Below are positions 51,492-63,693 of a stretch of 64,000 nt of DNA, piece after piece (the first letter of the stretch is position 1; each line of letters begins with the position of its first letter). The notes beneath the pieces were generated by a model. It was not told the DNA's origin and searched no databases. It saw only the letters and a program-made list of their open reading frames with translations. This DNA is from Lolium rigidum (Eukaryota; Streptophyta; Magnoliopsida; Poales; Poaceae): NCBI RefSeq assembly GCF_022539505.1, contig NC_061508.1, forward strand, positions 96,203,276-96,267,275, in the 5' to 3' direction. The position numbers were made by a program, and so were the translations under genes.

Positions 51492-51496
51492 CTCTG

Positions 51497-53247
51497 TGTT
51501 GGAGATATGCCCAAGAGGCAATAATAAATTAGTTATTGTTATATCTTAGTGTTCATGATAAATGTTTACATCCCATGCTATAATTGTATCAACCGAAACA
51601 TTGGTACATGTGTGTTATGTAAACAACAAAGAGTCCCTAGTAAGCCTCTTGTATAACTAGCTTGTTGATTAATAGATGATCATGGTTTCGTGATCATGAA
51701 CATTGGATGTTGTTAATAACAAGGTTATATCATTGGATGAATGATATAATGGACACACACCCAAATAAGCGTAGCATGAGATCAAGTCATTAAGTTCAAC
51801 TTGCTATAAGCTTTCGATACATAGTTACCTAGTCCTTCGACCATGAGATCATGTAAATCACTTATGTCTGGAAGGGTACTTTGATTACATCAAACGCCAC
51901 TCGCGTAAATGGGTGGTTATAAAGGTGGGATTAGGTATTCGGAAAGTATGAGTTGAGGCATATGGATCAACAGATGGGATTTGTCCATCCCGATGACGGA
52001 TAGATATACTCGGGCCCTCTCGGTGGAATGTCGTCTAATTAGCTTGCAAGCATATGAATGGTTCATAAGAGACCACATACCACGGTACGAGTAAAGAGTA
52101 CTTGTCATGAGACGAGGTTGAACAAGGTATAGAGATACCGATGATCAAACCTCGGACAAGTAAAATATCGCGTGACAAAGGGAATCGGTATCGTATGTTA
52201 ATGGTTCATTCGATCACTAAGTCATCGCTGAATGTGTGGGAGCCATTATGGATCTCCAGGTCCCGCTATTGGTTATTGATCGGAGAAGAGTCTCGATCAT
52301 GTCTGCATAGTTCACGAACCGTAGGGTGACACACTTAAGGTTCGATGTTGTTTAAGTAGATATGGAATATGAGATGGAGACCGAATGTTGTTCGGAGTCT
52401 CGGATGGGATCCGGGACATCACGAGGAGGTCCGGAATGGTCCGGAGAATAAGATTCATATAAGGGAAGTCGTCTTCCGAGGTTCGGGAAAAATATCGGTA
52501 TTTTGACCGAAGCTTCTAGAAGGTTCTAGTGGGCCACCGATGGGCCCACCACCTCGGGAGGGGCCACATGGGCCGAAAAGGTGCTGCCTAGCCTAAATGG
52601 GCTGGGCACACCATGCTAACCAGCCCAACCCCAAGCAAGCTTGAGGGACAAGTTTCCCATAACTTAAGAGCTAAGTTTCCCGAAACTTGAGGGTCAAGTT
52701 TGCCCTTTTTGTGGGCCGGCCCAAGGAGGAAAAGTAAGGGCCAAGGCATCCCATGGCTGCTCCCTCCCCTATATAAAGAGGGGACAAGCAAGGGTGCTAG
52801 GGTTTGAAGAACTAAGAAACCCTAGTCACCATCCTCTCTCGTCCTTGCTCCCGTACCGGCTTGGCGAAGCCCTGCAGAAATCTTCTCCACCACCACCACC
52901 ACGCCGTCGTGCTCGTTGGGATTTCGAGAAGGATCTACTACATCCGCTGCCCGCCGGAACGGGGAGAGGACGTCTTCATCGACACCGTACGTGTGACCGA
53001 GTACGGGGTGCTCGCCGCTGCGGCACTAGAAGGACTACATCTCGAACTTGAGTTCGGCAAGAGTACGACTACATCAACAACGAGATCTAATCTCGTAGGC
53101 TTTGGAAATCTACGAGGGTTAGTCTCACATATCGATCTCGTTGCTCCGATCTTGTAGATTAGATCTTGGGTGTTCCATAGATTAGATCTTGGATTTATTC
53201 GTCTTGCGGTAGGAATTTTTTTGTTTTCTATGCTACGAACCCCATCA
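51497..53247 (+). repeat. 5' LTR of the copia element (1751 bp)
   Basis: Starts TGTTGGAGATATGCCC, ends ACGAACCCCATCA. TATATAAAG at about 52772 is a good promoter candidate for element RNA. Confidence 0.95.
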
Positions 53248-53248
53248 G

Positions 53249-53260
53249 TGGTATCAGAGC
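53249..53260 (+). promoter_or_regulatory. Primer-binding site, initiator-methionine tRNA type
   Basis: TGGTATCAGAGC, complementary to the 3' end of the initiator methionine tRNA, the standard primer of plant copia elements. Confidence 0.93.
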
Positions 53261-56200
53261 CATGTCTATGCATAGATCTGTTGCACGAGTAGAACACAAT
53301 GGTTTTGTGGGCGTTGATGCTTTTGTTGCTTTAGTTTGTGTACTTTGCATCTTGCGGGATGGTGGGATGAAGCGGCCCGGGCTAACTTTACATGACCGCG
53401 TCTCATGAGACTTGCTCCACGCTTGACATGCAACTTGTATTGCATAAGTGGCTTTGCGGGTGTCTCGTCTCTCCCACCATAGTGAAGATCCAATTTACTC
53501 TTTCTATTGACAACACTAGTATCACCGTTGTGGTTCATGTTCGTAGGTAGATTGGATCTTACTCGAAAACCCTAAACCACGTAAAATATGCAAACCAAAT
53601 TAGAGGCGTCTAACTTGTTTTTGCAGGGTTTGGTGATGTGATATGGCCATGATGTGATGATGATTATATTTGATGTATGAGATGTTCATTATTGTATTAT
53701 GGCAACCGGCAGGAGCCTAATGGTTGTCTTTAAATTTGTTAAGACTTGCGTGTCTATTCATCATGTAATAGCTTTATTTCAAGTAGTTGTTATAGTAGCT
53801 ATAAGTGATGGACAACCATGAAGCAGCGCCATGGACCTTGGTGCAATGCTGGTGATGATGGAGATCATGCTCATGTGCTTTGGAGATGGAGATCAAAAGC
53901 ACAAGAAGAAAGGCCATATCATATCACATTTTATGAATTGCATGTGATGTTAATCCTTTATGCATCTTATCTTGCTTAGATCGCGACGGTAGCATTATAA
54001 GATGATCCCTCACATTAATATCAAGATAATAAAGTGTTCTCCCTCGTATGCACCGTTGCTACAGTTCGTCGTTTTGAAGCATCTCGTGATGATCGGATGT
54101 GATAGACTCTACGTTCACATACAACGGGTGTAAGCCATGTTTGCACACGCGGAATACTTGGGTTTGCTTGACGAGCCTAGCATGTACAGACATGGCCTCG
54201 GGACAACGGAAACCGAAAGGTTGAACACGAGTCATATGAATGATATGATCAACATGTTGATGTTCACCATTGAAGCTACATCATCTCACGTGATGATCGG
54301 TTTTGGTGTAGTGGATGTGGATCGTGTGCCACTTAACAACTATGAGGGATGTTGTATTAAGTGGGAGTTCATTAGTAATTAGATTAAAACATGAACTAAT
54401 TATCATGAACATAGTCTGAATAGTATTTTGAATTAAAATTTGTAGAATTGGCATCCGTTTTCTACCATACGCTAGTCTTGTAATTGAGATAGAAATACTG
54501 TTAAGTCTGACAAGTAACTCTACGGAATGGTACCGTATTGTTAAAGAATCAAGAAATGATTAAGTCCTATTGCAAACTTTTAGTAAACCTCACATTGATG
54601 ATTCAGAGAGCTATGATTTCAATTAGTACCTAGAGTCATCTTGTCTCCGTGAAACTTGAAGTTCAAATCTGTTTGAAAAATAAGGAGCTGAAAATTTTGT
54701 TTTCAGAAATAAGCGAGGTATGAGATATATGTGATATCTAAGACCATGTTGCAAGATGATAGAATATAATTTGGTGAGACTACATAAACTCATAAGTTTT
54801 ATGGGAATGTACGAAGGTTGAAGACGCCGAGCGCCCCAATCCTCCAACTAAGTTGGGCACTAACGATATTCGCATATCCATGAAGTGATCGTCCTTAGTA
54901 TGCACCGTTGCTAAGACTCGTCGTTTCGAAGCATCACGTGATGATCGGGTGTGATAGATTCTACGTGTGCATACAACGGGTGCAAGCCAGATTTGCACAT
55001 GCGAATACTGAGGTTAAACTTTACGAGCCTAGCATGTACAGACATGGTCTCGGAAAGTCGTCATGATATGATGGATAAAATTATGAGTGAAATTGTTCAT
55101 CATATTACAAAGTCACTAATAGTGAAGTCTGGAACACTTTTCATATGATGATCAACTTCAAAGTAAGAACCTCAAGGTTATTGATATTTGACCAATGGAC
55201 CTAGAAGTTATTGAAGGTGAAGTGTTTTCTGAGAATGGGGAAAGCTAAAAGAGAAACCACAAAGATATTTTGGCAGAAAGAAAGAAAAAAAAATAGAAAG
55301 TCTAGTTCAGGTGTATATAGATGATATACATGTTATGGATGTATTCCTTGTTTTGGTCACATAATAAAATTCTTGGGTATTTGTACCAGATTGGTTGGTA
55401 TGAGATGTCATACAATACAATGCAATACAAGAATACGATGGCCTAAGTGACTGATAAGGAATGTGGTAATAATGCACGTCTGGAACATAATAAAGTGTTA
55501 TTATGTTTGTCGTTGGCATTCTACCTAGCCCTTAGAGTTTATAATAAAGAACTTAATAAATTGTTATTTTGCTCTGGTCAAATGAAAACAATGAGTTGTT
55601 CAAATTATGATATTGCTCCATGTACGATGGATAAGTTATTATAAATCTTAATGGTGAAACACACATACATAACACTGACGCTAAAATGCCATAAGGCAAA
55701 TGATTTGAACTCCACTCATTAGTGGAACCGCCATTTAGGTCATGTTAGAAAGGAACGCATGAAGGAACTCCATTTTGAATGGAATTTTGGAGTCATATGA
55801 TTTTTGAATCATTTGGCACTTGCAAATCTCTTCTAAAAGGAAATGACTTAAATACCGTTCATAGGCCAAGAGTTGAACGGGCAACTAACTTAGTGGAAAC
55901 ATACATAGTGATGTATATGGTTCACTGGGCATAGTTGTGTGCGGGAGATTCTTTTACTTCATGAAAACTTCCAACAATGAATTGAGTATATATATGTGGA
56001 TATATTCGATAAGGAAGAAGTTTGAAACATTTGAATGGATTCAGATAAATTTCAGCATGAAGTGGAAATCATCGTAATAGAAAAGTCAAATATCTATGAT
56101 TGGATCATGGTGGAAATATTTGAATTACGAGTTTTAGCGAACATCTAAGAGAGTTATGAAATTGTTCTACAACTCACGTTTCTTGGAGTATCATAGTGAT

Positions 56201-58280
56201 GATGGAGTATCCGAGAGACGTATCCAAACCTTGTTGGATTAATGATGAGATAAAATAAAGCCATTATATTTTTGTGGATTATGCTTTAGAGACTACCGCT
56301 TTTACACTGAATAGAGCATCATCATGATTCGTTGAAATGACACCATACGAGTTATGGCATGGGTATGAACCATAATAGTCCTTTCTTAAATTTTGGTATG
56401 CATAGCATAAGTAAATAAGGTTACAACCAAAATCGGATGAATGTCTTTGTTGGTTATCCCAGAGAATTGATTGGGAATTCTTCCCATGAGACAAAGACAA
56501 AAGTGTTTGTCAAATGTTTCTTATTTCCGAGAAATTGTTTCCAGCGAAGTATTTGAGTGGGAGGACAATAGAACTTGATAAGGTTTATGAACCTAAGCAT
56601 AATGATCAGAGTAGCGCAGCATCAGAATTGGTTCCGGAAGCGGCTACGACGATCATGGCTCCCATGACTACAAAGTGTTTTAGCCATGGAGATCGAAGTA
56701 CATATTGAACCTTGTAGGTATGGTTTACTTTGTGATCAAATAAATGATTTGTGGACAAAGGATTGATTTTGAACAATGACAAACCAACTACATACAAAGA
56801 AGTTATGATGGGCTCTGACTCCGTTAAAATGGCTATGCGCCATGAAATCCAAGATAGATGAATACTTTTTGAAAGTAAATGGATCTATAAAATAGATGGA
56901 CTTGGATGGAATATCCTTAAAGAAGCTTGACTTATCGAAAAGTTGTTTACGACAAAGTTCAAAGAGTTGACTACGATAAGATTAGATCTTCCGTGGCAAT
57001 GCTTGTAGTCTATGTGGATTATTCTAGTAATCGCTACATATTTCTTTTATGGGATATGATAGTAGGATGGCAGGAATACATTCCTTACCAGAAGTATGTA
57101 TGAAGGATGTATACTAGATACAACCAAGAGTTTTTAATGGTCCGTGGAATACTAGATAGGTATACGAACTTCAATTGGATGAAATGAGTATTGCGGAGTT
57201 GGAATCTTCACCGGATGAAATAATCAAAAAGAGTTTTGATTTCATTAGAAACGATGAGGATGCTTGCATTTGCAAGAAATTAAGTGGGAGCGCTGAGACA
57301 TAGTTATAATACTTTATGTAGATGACATATCGTTGATTAAAAATAATGTGATCATATACTTGATGTGATTAAAAGTTTCATTGAGAATTAATTTCAATGA
57401 AAGGATATGGACTGAAACATATTTAGTGTCAAGATCTATGAAGATAGATTGAAACACATAATAAGTTTAAGTCGAAGTACATAGAATGAATATTGAAGTA
57501 GTTCAATATAAAAATGTTAAGAAGGTGTTCTTTTCCATGTGAAGGTTTAACAAGACTTGAGTGTATTTGACGCTCGATGAGTAAAAACACATGAGTGACT
57601 TTAGATCACGAATAATATGTACAAGGTCAGATGTCCTGTGCTCTAAAGTGTTACGAGCACATACCAGAATGATTCATGTGATGATCATTGGAAAACAGTA
57701 AGAATATCCCTGAGTACTTTAGAAGAACCAAGGATATATATATATAGTTTTTGTATGGGGTAATGACAAACAAATCGCTGTAAGGTGTTGCACCGATATT
57801 AGTTTGGTCACATATAAAAATATATTTCAATCTCAATTAGGATAAGTGTTGATTAAAAGGTAGCGCAATGAGCTAATAGAAGTCTTTGCTAAATATTGTG
57901 ACGGATTCTACAAATGAAGGCAGAGTATGTCATTGTTTTGACAATGACTGAGGATGTTAAGTCGAGGAGTTCTTTGAGAACTTAGTGTAGTTCCGATAGT
58001 GTCAGAACTTTGAAGCTATATTGTGCATGACAATATTAGTGACTTATTTTCAGACCGCGGAATTAAGGTTCCACCAGAGGACTAAGCATATACAATTAAT
58101 GCCAACTCATTTGGAAAATGAGTGACGCGTTGAGACGCAAATGAATTGCAAAATACATACGTTTCTGAACAGTCAGATCCGTTGACTAAAAACCTCTCCC
58201 GTGAGCAAAACATGATAAGCACCAGAAGGCCAAGGTGTTATATCATTTCAAATGTAAACTAGATTATTGACTCTAGTGCA
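53261..58280 (+). pseudogene. Degraded gag-pol interior of the copia element
   Basis: Recognisable islands remain in scattered frames. The integrase-side zinc motif WNRHLGHVRKERM is at 55723-55761. The reverse transcriptase box ILYVDDI is at 57309-57329. AEYV of RNase H is near 57920, and the usual terminal text before the polypurine tract follows (SEQSDP-like, about 58175). Stops and frame changes occur every few dozen codons throughout. A diverged internal duplication lies at 54043-54200 and 54893-55051. In an active relative this region would be one polyprotein of well over 1000 residues. The element cannot have supplied its own proteins. Confidence 0.88.
54043..54200 (+). repeat. Internal direct repeat of the copia element, copy 1
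   Basis: CTCGTATGCACCGTTGCTA to CTAGCATGTACAGACATGG is repeated, diverged, at 54893-55051 (TTAGTATGCACCGTTGCTA to CTAGCATGTACAGACATGG), same orientation, 850 bp apart. Confidence 0.88.
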
Positions 58281-58291
58281 AGTGGGAGATC
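58281..58291 (+). promoter_or_regulatory. Polypurine tract of the copia element
   Basis: AGTGGGAGATC directly precedes the 3' LTR; it primes plus-strand DNA synthesis. Confidence 0.9.
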
Positions 58292-60046
58292 TGTTGGAGA
58301 TATGCCCAAGAGGCAATAATAAATTAGTTATTGTTATATCTTAGTGTTCATGATAAATGTTTACATCCCATGCTATAATTGTATCAACCGAAACATTGGT
58401 ACATGTGTGTTATGTAAACAACAAAGAGTCCCTAGTAAGCCTCTTGTATAACTAGCTTGTTGATTAATAGATGATCATGGTTTCGTGATCATGAACATTG
58501 GATGTTGTTAATAACAAGGTTATATCATTGGATGAATGATATAATGGACACACACCCAAATAAGCGTAGCATGAGATCAAGTCATTAAGTTCAACTTGCT
58601 ATAAGCTTTCGATACATAGTTACCTAGTCCTTCGACCATGAGATCATGTAAATCACTTATGCTTGGAAGGGTACTTTGATTACATCAAACGCCACTTGCG
58701 TAAATGGGTGGTTATAAAGGTGGGATTAGGTATTCGGAAAGTATGAGTTGAGGCATATGGATCAACGGTGGGATTTGTCCATCCCGATGACGGATAGATA
58801 TACTCCGGGCCCTCTCGGTGGAATGTCGTCTAATTAGCTTGCAAGCATATGAATGGTTCATAAGAGACCACATACCACGGTACGAGTAAAGAGTACTTGT
58901 CATGAGACGAGGTTGAACAAGGTATAGAGATACCGATGATCAAACCTCGGACAAGTAAAATATCGCGTGACAAAGGGAATCGGTATCGTATGTTAATGGT
59001 TCATTCGATCACTAAGTCATCGCTGAATGTGTGGGAGCCATTATGGATCTCCAGGTCCCGCTATTGGTTATTGATCGGAGAAGAGTCTCGATCATGTATG
59101 CATAGTTCACGAACCGTAGGGTGACACACTTAAGGTTCGATGTTGTTTAAGTAGATATGGAATATGAGATGGAGACCGAATGTTGTTCGGAGTCTCGGAT
59201 GGGATCCAGGACATCACGAGGAGGTCCGGAATGGTCCGGAGAATAAGATTCATATAAGGGAAGTCGTCTTCCGAGGTTCGGGAAAAATATCGGTATTTTG
59301 ACCGAAGCTTCTAGAAGGTTCTAGTGGGCCACCGATGGGCCCACCACCTCGGGAGGGGCCACATGGGCCGAAAAGGTGCTGCCTAGCCTAAATGGGCTGG
59401 GCACACCATGCTAACCAGCCCAACCCCAAGCAAGCTTGAGGGACAAGTTTCCCATAACTTAAGAGCTAAGTTTCCCCGAAACTTGAGGGTCAAGTTTGCC
59501 CTTTTTGTGGGCCGGCCCAAGGAGGAAAAGTAAGGGCCAAGGCATCCCATGGCTGCTCCCTCCCCTATATAAAGAGGGGACAAGCAAGGGTGCTAGGGTT
59601 TGAAGAACTAAGAAACCCTAGTCACCATCCTCTCTCTGTCCTTGCTCCTGTATCGGCTTGGCGAAGCCCTGCAGGAAATCTTCTCCACCACCACCACCAC
59701 GCCGTCGTGCTGTTGGGATTTCGAGAAGGATCTACTACATCCGCTGCCCGCTGGAACGGGGAGAGGACGTCTTCATCGACACCGTACGTGTGACCGAGTA
59801 CGGGGGTGCTGCCCGCTTGCAGCACTAGAAGGACTACATCTCGAACTTGAGTTCGGCAAGAGTACGACTACATCAACAACGAGATCTAATCTCGTAGGCT
59901 TTGGAAATCTACGAGGGTTAGTCTCACATATCGATCTCGTTGCTCCGATCTTGTAGATTAGATCTTGGGTGTTCCATAGATTAGATCTTGGATTTATTCG
60001 TCTTGCGGTAGGAAAATTTTTGTTTTCTATGCTACGAACCCCATCA
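58292..60046 (+). repeat. 3' LTR of the copia element (1755 bp)
   Basis: Collinear with the 5' LTR over its full length. Most differences are single-base changes or 1-base indels clustered near 59630-59830. Confidence 0.95.
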
Positions 60047-60051
60047 CTCTG

Positions 60052-60844
60052 TGGCACGAGTCGAGTTACCCCAAGCTATACCGCGTTCGAGTCCGGGACT
60101 AGAGCTTGAAGTAAGCTTGTTATTTTTGCCCAAGAGCAATTAGCTGGTCCTGATCTGTCAAGGGTACGAGGCACATTACTCTATCACCCATATGTCATTA
60201 GAAAAGCACATATGATGTGGACCTAAAGTAAGTCTAGGTTTGCAGCTTCACCTTATATACATGTCGGCTTCGACCGAACTTATGACTTAGAGTCCCAGCG
60301 TAAGTTAGTGGCCCCCTAGACACTTGAGGGCTACTAAGGTGGACATACCCTATTGGGCACCCACTGTTACCATACCCGGTGCAGTCCAGCTGGAGGCCCA
60401 CGAGGCCCAATAAGCATTGCTAACGGAGTTGAAGTCCAGGAACCTAGCATGCGGGACAACGACAAGCCCTAGTCAAGGAATCCTTGAGTCATTTTTCTAC
60501 CGTGTAACCGAACTGAATGGGGCACCTGAGACCTAGCTTCCTTTGTAAAGGGTTAGGAGGGGCCATCGGGGAGGACAAGAACCACACAATCTGAAACCCT
60601 AGATACGCTACACCCACAAAGCGATCTACATTGCCATAGCCATCAAGGCACCCCTGTAATCTCTCTATTAATCAAGAATAGACAAGCAACACATAGGTTT
60701 TTTCCTTCGGGGTCCTAAAGTTGGGTAAGTCGTGTTCCCTCCACCAGCGCACTCTCTTTCCTAAAACCCAATCCCATCATCCATGGGCATTGTCGTGGTA
60801 CCCCATATGATCGTGTCCTTCTGACTGTGTTGATCCTAGCCGAC
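60052..60844 (+). mobile_element. Gypsy remnant, right part with a probable LTR
   Basis: Continues the element at 51061-51491. A probable LTR begins TGTTACCATACCCGG near 60366 and ends near 60844 (CCTAGCCGACA). It includes CTCTATTAATCAAGAATAGAC and the TAGGTTTTTTCCTTCGGGG text seen in many Triticeae gypsy LTRs. The partner LTR is not in the window. Confidence 0.55.
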
Positions 60845-61044
60845 ATGCTTGGCATCAAGCCGCACTAGATATAGCTTGTATTTATCTGAACTTGTTATTA
60901 AATTTAAAAAATCTACATTTCATTCTCAACAGAAAAGTAATTGAGTTGGTGTCACTTATCTCTCCCCTTGAGACTCTAATTACAACTGGGTGTGCATTTC
61001 CCAAATAAGTTTCACCAAGAGCATGTACAAGAGCATTGGTGCCG
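60845..61044. other. Intergenic, nothing recognised
   Basis: Short AT-rich interval between the gypsy remnant and the diverged repeat. Confidence 0.4.
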
Positions 61045-61375
61045 TAAATATGAACTGAACGTGAAGTAATGTTGATTCTAGTTTTGCGTGTTGTTTGAAT
61101 CCTCTTGTGAACATGAATGAATTAATAGAATTGTGCAACTGAATCATATTTGTATAAGTAGTAATATGAATATAGGATTCATGATATTCATCTTCATGGC
61201 TAGTGTTTCCTATGACCCATCTGCCACTCTAGTGCATCATGCTTCAATGACGATTTATCTCCCCTCAGTTGCCTAGCATTCTCTTGACCAACCTGCATTT
61301 GATGCCATGGTGCTTCAAGCTTGTGTGCAAGTGTAAAAATCATGTAGTGTACTCATGCCTTCCGGAATGGTAGTT
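61045..61375 (+). repeat. Diverged direct repeat, copy 2
   Basis: Collinear with 48690-49015, about 12.3 kb away in the same orientation. See that entry. Confidence 0.65.
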
Positions 61376-61974
61376 GCTTAGCGCAATATCATAGGTAAAG
61401 TACTGATGTGGCGCCATATTTAACAATGAAATATATTGATGTTATATTTTAGCTAACATACAACCTTTGCACACGATTATGGGCAAAAAATTGGATCATA
61501 ACATGCTAAGGTACAATGCATTAGAGAAGGCCATTGCATCTGAAGGGCCTAACTAGAGAAAATTATAAAGTCCCCCCCCCCCAACTGAGGCTAGGGTTAA
61601 AAAAACATAGGTTTACCATAAACTTGAAACAAACTGCACGGGCCGATTTGTTAAGCCACACTAACCAAGATGACATGGAAAACAGCCAAAGGAGAGGACC
61701 ACCTATCACCTTCCTCTCCGAGTTTGCAGTGCCATGAAGCTCCCCGCTAGCATTACGGACCCACCCAACTAACTGTCGAGGGCCACCTCATCCTCACCAC
61801 CGGGGTGGTGGGTCATCTCCATCCTCCTCCATGCTCCCCTACCTATTGCACCTACAGTATCACCGATGCCATCCACCTCAACCTCGTTTGAACTGTCATC
61901 CGCTAGGCCGCCGACCTCTAGTCACTCCACCACATCGCGGAATTGCGGCAGTGGAACTCGTCTGTGAGCATAGG
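61376..61974. other. Intergenic, nothing recognised
   Basis: Contains a C10 run at about 61573. Open frames of 67-88 codons have no support. Confidence 0.4.
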
Positions 61975-62248
61975 CTCCCTCCGTCCACTAATAAGTGGAC
62001 ATCTAGCTCTAAATTTTGTCCACAAAAGAGTGTACTCCTATCTTCCCAATGCACTTTAATTGCTTCTCTCTCATCGCACGGAAATCAAACCCAATAATAT
62101 TGAGCATATGTTCTCCTTGTTTTCTACAAACACTTAGCTCATTGGAGGTGAACTAATTAAAGAGGAGAGATGCATCTTCCTAATGCATTTTTTACTTTAC
62201 TTCATAATTTATCTACCTCGTATATACATTTATTGTGGACGGAGGGAG
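61975..62248. mobile_element. Stowaway-like MITE
   Basis: CTCCCTCCGTCCAC at 61975-61988 and its perfect inverse GTGGACGGAGGGAG at 62235-62248 bound 274 bp. The flanking TA expected of this class is not obvious, so one edge may be altered. Confidence 0.7.
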
Positions 62249-62259
62249 GAGATGACTCA

Positions 62260-62704
62260 GGGTGTGTTCGGTTTGGGGATGGGGTGGAATGGAATGGAAC
62301 CATTCCATTCCACTGGCACGGAACCGTTCCATCCCTGTGTTCGGTTTGGACAAAAAAATTGTCACGGAACGGTTTCATCCTTGTGTTCGGTTTTGGATTG
62401 GGATGAGAATGGACTAGAATGGGTGAGATAATCACCCGATTAATTATTCTAAACTTGATTAATTATTTGCTAAACTTGGTTAAGTAGTGCTAAACTTGAT
62501 TAATTATTGCTAAATTTGGTTAATTATTGCTAAACTTAATTAATCAGTGTGTGATAGTCACCCATTCCATCTCGTCCGACCGAATCGAAGGAACCACTTT
62601 ATTCCGGATCTAGAAGGAATATTCCATTTGGAGAAACCACTCACAGGAACGGATTCTGGATGGGGACTGTTCCATTCCACCTCGTCCCCGAACCGAACAC
62701 ACCC
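62260..62704. mobile_element. MITE with 36-bp terminal inverted repeats and AT-rich core
   Basis: GGGTGTGTTCGGTTTGGGGA at 62260 and the next 16 bases match the inverse of the last 36 bases (ending CCGAACCGAACACACCC) with a few mismatches. The core 62438-62548 has about six tandem copies of a 19-22 bp unit (GCTAAACTTGATTAATTATT). I find no clear target duplication, so the superfamily is open. Confidence 0.78.
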
Positions 62705-63615
62705 AATGAACGGGGTACACTGCACACTCGCTAGCCAAGGACACCTGTGACCTGTCGCCACAAATGGCTTCCGTAGGCAACCGGAAGTAGACCTCGCCAT
62801 CGCTACTGCCGCTTTGGGGATCTCCGGTGCGGCGAAGCAAAGCTTAAGAGGAAGACGGAACCATCCTACCATCCATCCCTTCCTCCTCCTCGTCGCAAAA
62901 TCTCCGGCACGTGTTCGGACCCAACCGCGAACTCCTCCCGCTGGCGGCGGCTGGCAGGGACCCGTCTCCGATTCGCTCGGATTGAGGGCCCCGCCGGCGG
63001 GATCCCGCCGCTGTTCGCGCCGGATTGCTTCCAGGAGCTGCGGCTTCCGGGCCGAATCGGGTATCCCCGACCCGAGATCGTGAGGAATCGCTGAGAGCCG
63101 CCGTGGAGGCACCGGAAGCTTCTTCGGCGGTGCTCTGGGTGGCTGGGTCGTGTCGCGTTCCGCGTTGATGCGCGGCGTGTCCGCCGGCGCCGCTGCTGCG
63201 ACGTACGTCGAGACTGCTGCTTCAGAACGCGGTTTGCCCTTCCACTTGCTGTGGCTGTGGTTGGGGATCGGCGGTGGGGAGTGAGCAGATGGAAGAGGGC
63301 TGTAGTTTGCTTTTCTTGCAACCACTTGGATTTGGCTCCAGTTAGAGGGTAGAGCAGTCTGGTCTTGCTTGCCGATCAGGGATCACAGTGGTCTGGCCAT
63401 ACTCGCCACCAGAGCACTTCTTTGGTGATTTTGTGGGGAGCTGTTGAGTCCCTGGGCATAAGCATAAGCAGGAGTTGGTTTGGCTGAGGACTTAGTCTGT
63501 GTGTGGTGACCTGAGCTGCAGGACTGCTGATCCTGGCTCTTGCAGAGCTGCTGGAGCTGGATATGGTGCATGAGAAAGAATCTGGATACCTGTTTGGAGA
63601 GCCTTGCATGACACG
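62705..63615 (+). promoter_or_regulatory. GC-rich promoter and 5' UTR of the right-edge gene
   Basis: Sequence from about 62880 to 63240 is GC- and CpG-rich, as at a grass promoter or first noncoding exon. CAG acceptor-like sites with pyrimidine tracts at about 63522 and 63543 suggest a 5' UTR intron. The MITE ends immediately upstream. Confidence 0.4.
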
Positions 63616-63693
63616 ATGTCTCGGTGCTTCCCATTCCCGCCTCCGGGATATGAGGCGAAGCGCAGGAGTGAGGACAAGGATCTGCTAAAGAAG
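63616..63693 (+). CDS. First coding exon of a gene beginning MSRCFPFPPPGYE, continuing past the window
   Basis: ATG at 63616 opens 26 codons: MSRCFPFPPPGYEAKRRSED followed by KDLLKK, ending at a GT donor (63694). This N-terminus is shared by a family of Lys-rich, probably nuclear plant proteins of unknown function (often named myb-like protein X or similar by automatic annotation). The remaining exons lie right of 64000; 63694-64000 is intron. The start is supported by the exact conserved opening. Confidence 0.72.

Larger units (their letters stand above)
51492..60051 (+). mobile_element. Complete Angela-type copia retrotransposon with CTCTG target duplication and dead interior
   Basis: CTCTG at 51492-51496 and 60047-60051 flanks LTRs 51497-53247 and 58292-60046, which differ at about 20 positions by eye. 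PBS TGGTATCAGAGC starts one base after the 5' LTR; the polypurine tract AGTGGGAGATC precedes the 3' LTR. Element length is 8550 bp. The interior keeps recognisable order (gag region, integrase, RT, RNase H) but no frame longer than about 80 codons. Confidence 0.96.

Noticed and set aside
62558..63325. Minus-strand frame of 255 codons
   Set aside because: Crosses a MITE end and a GC-rich promoter; low-complexity Arg/Pro text without a domain.
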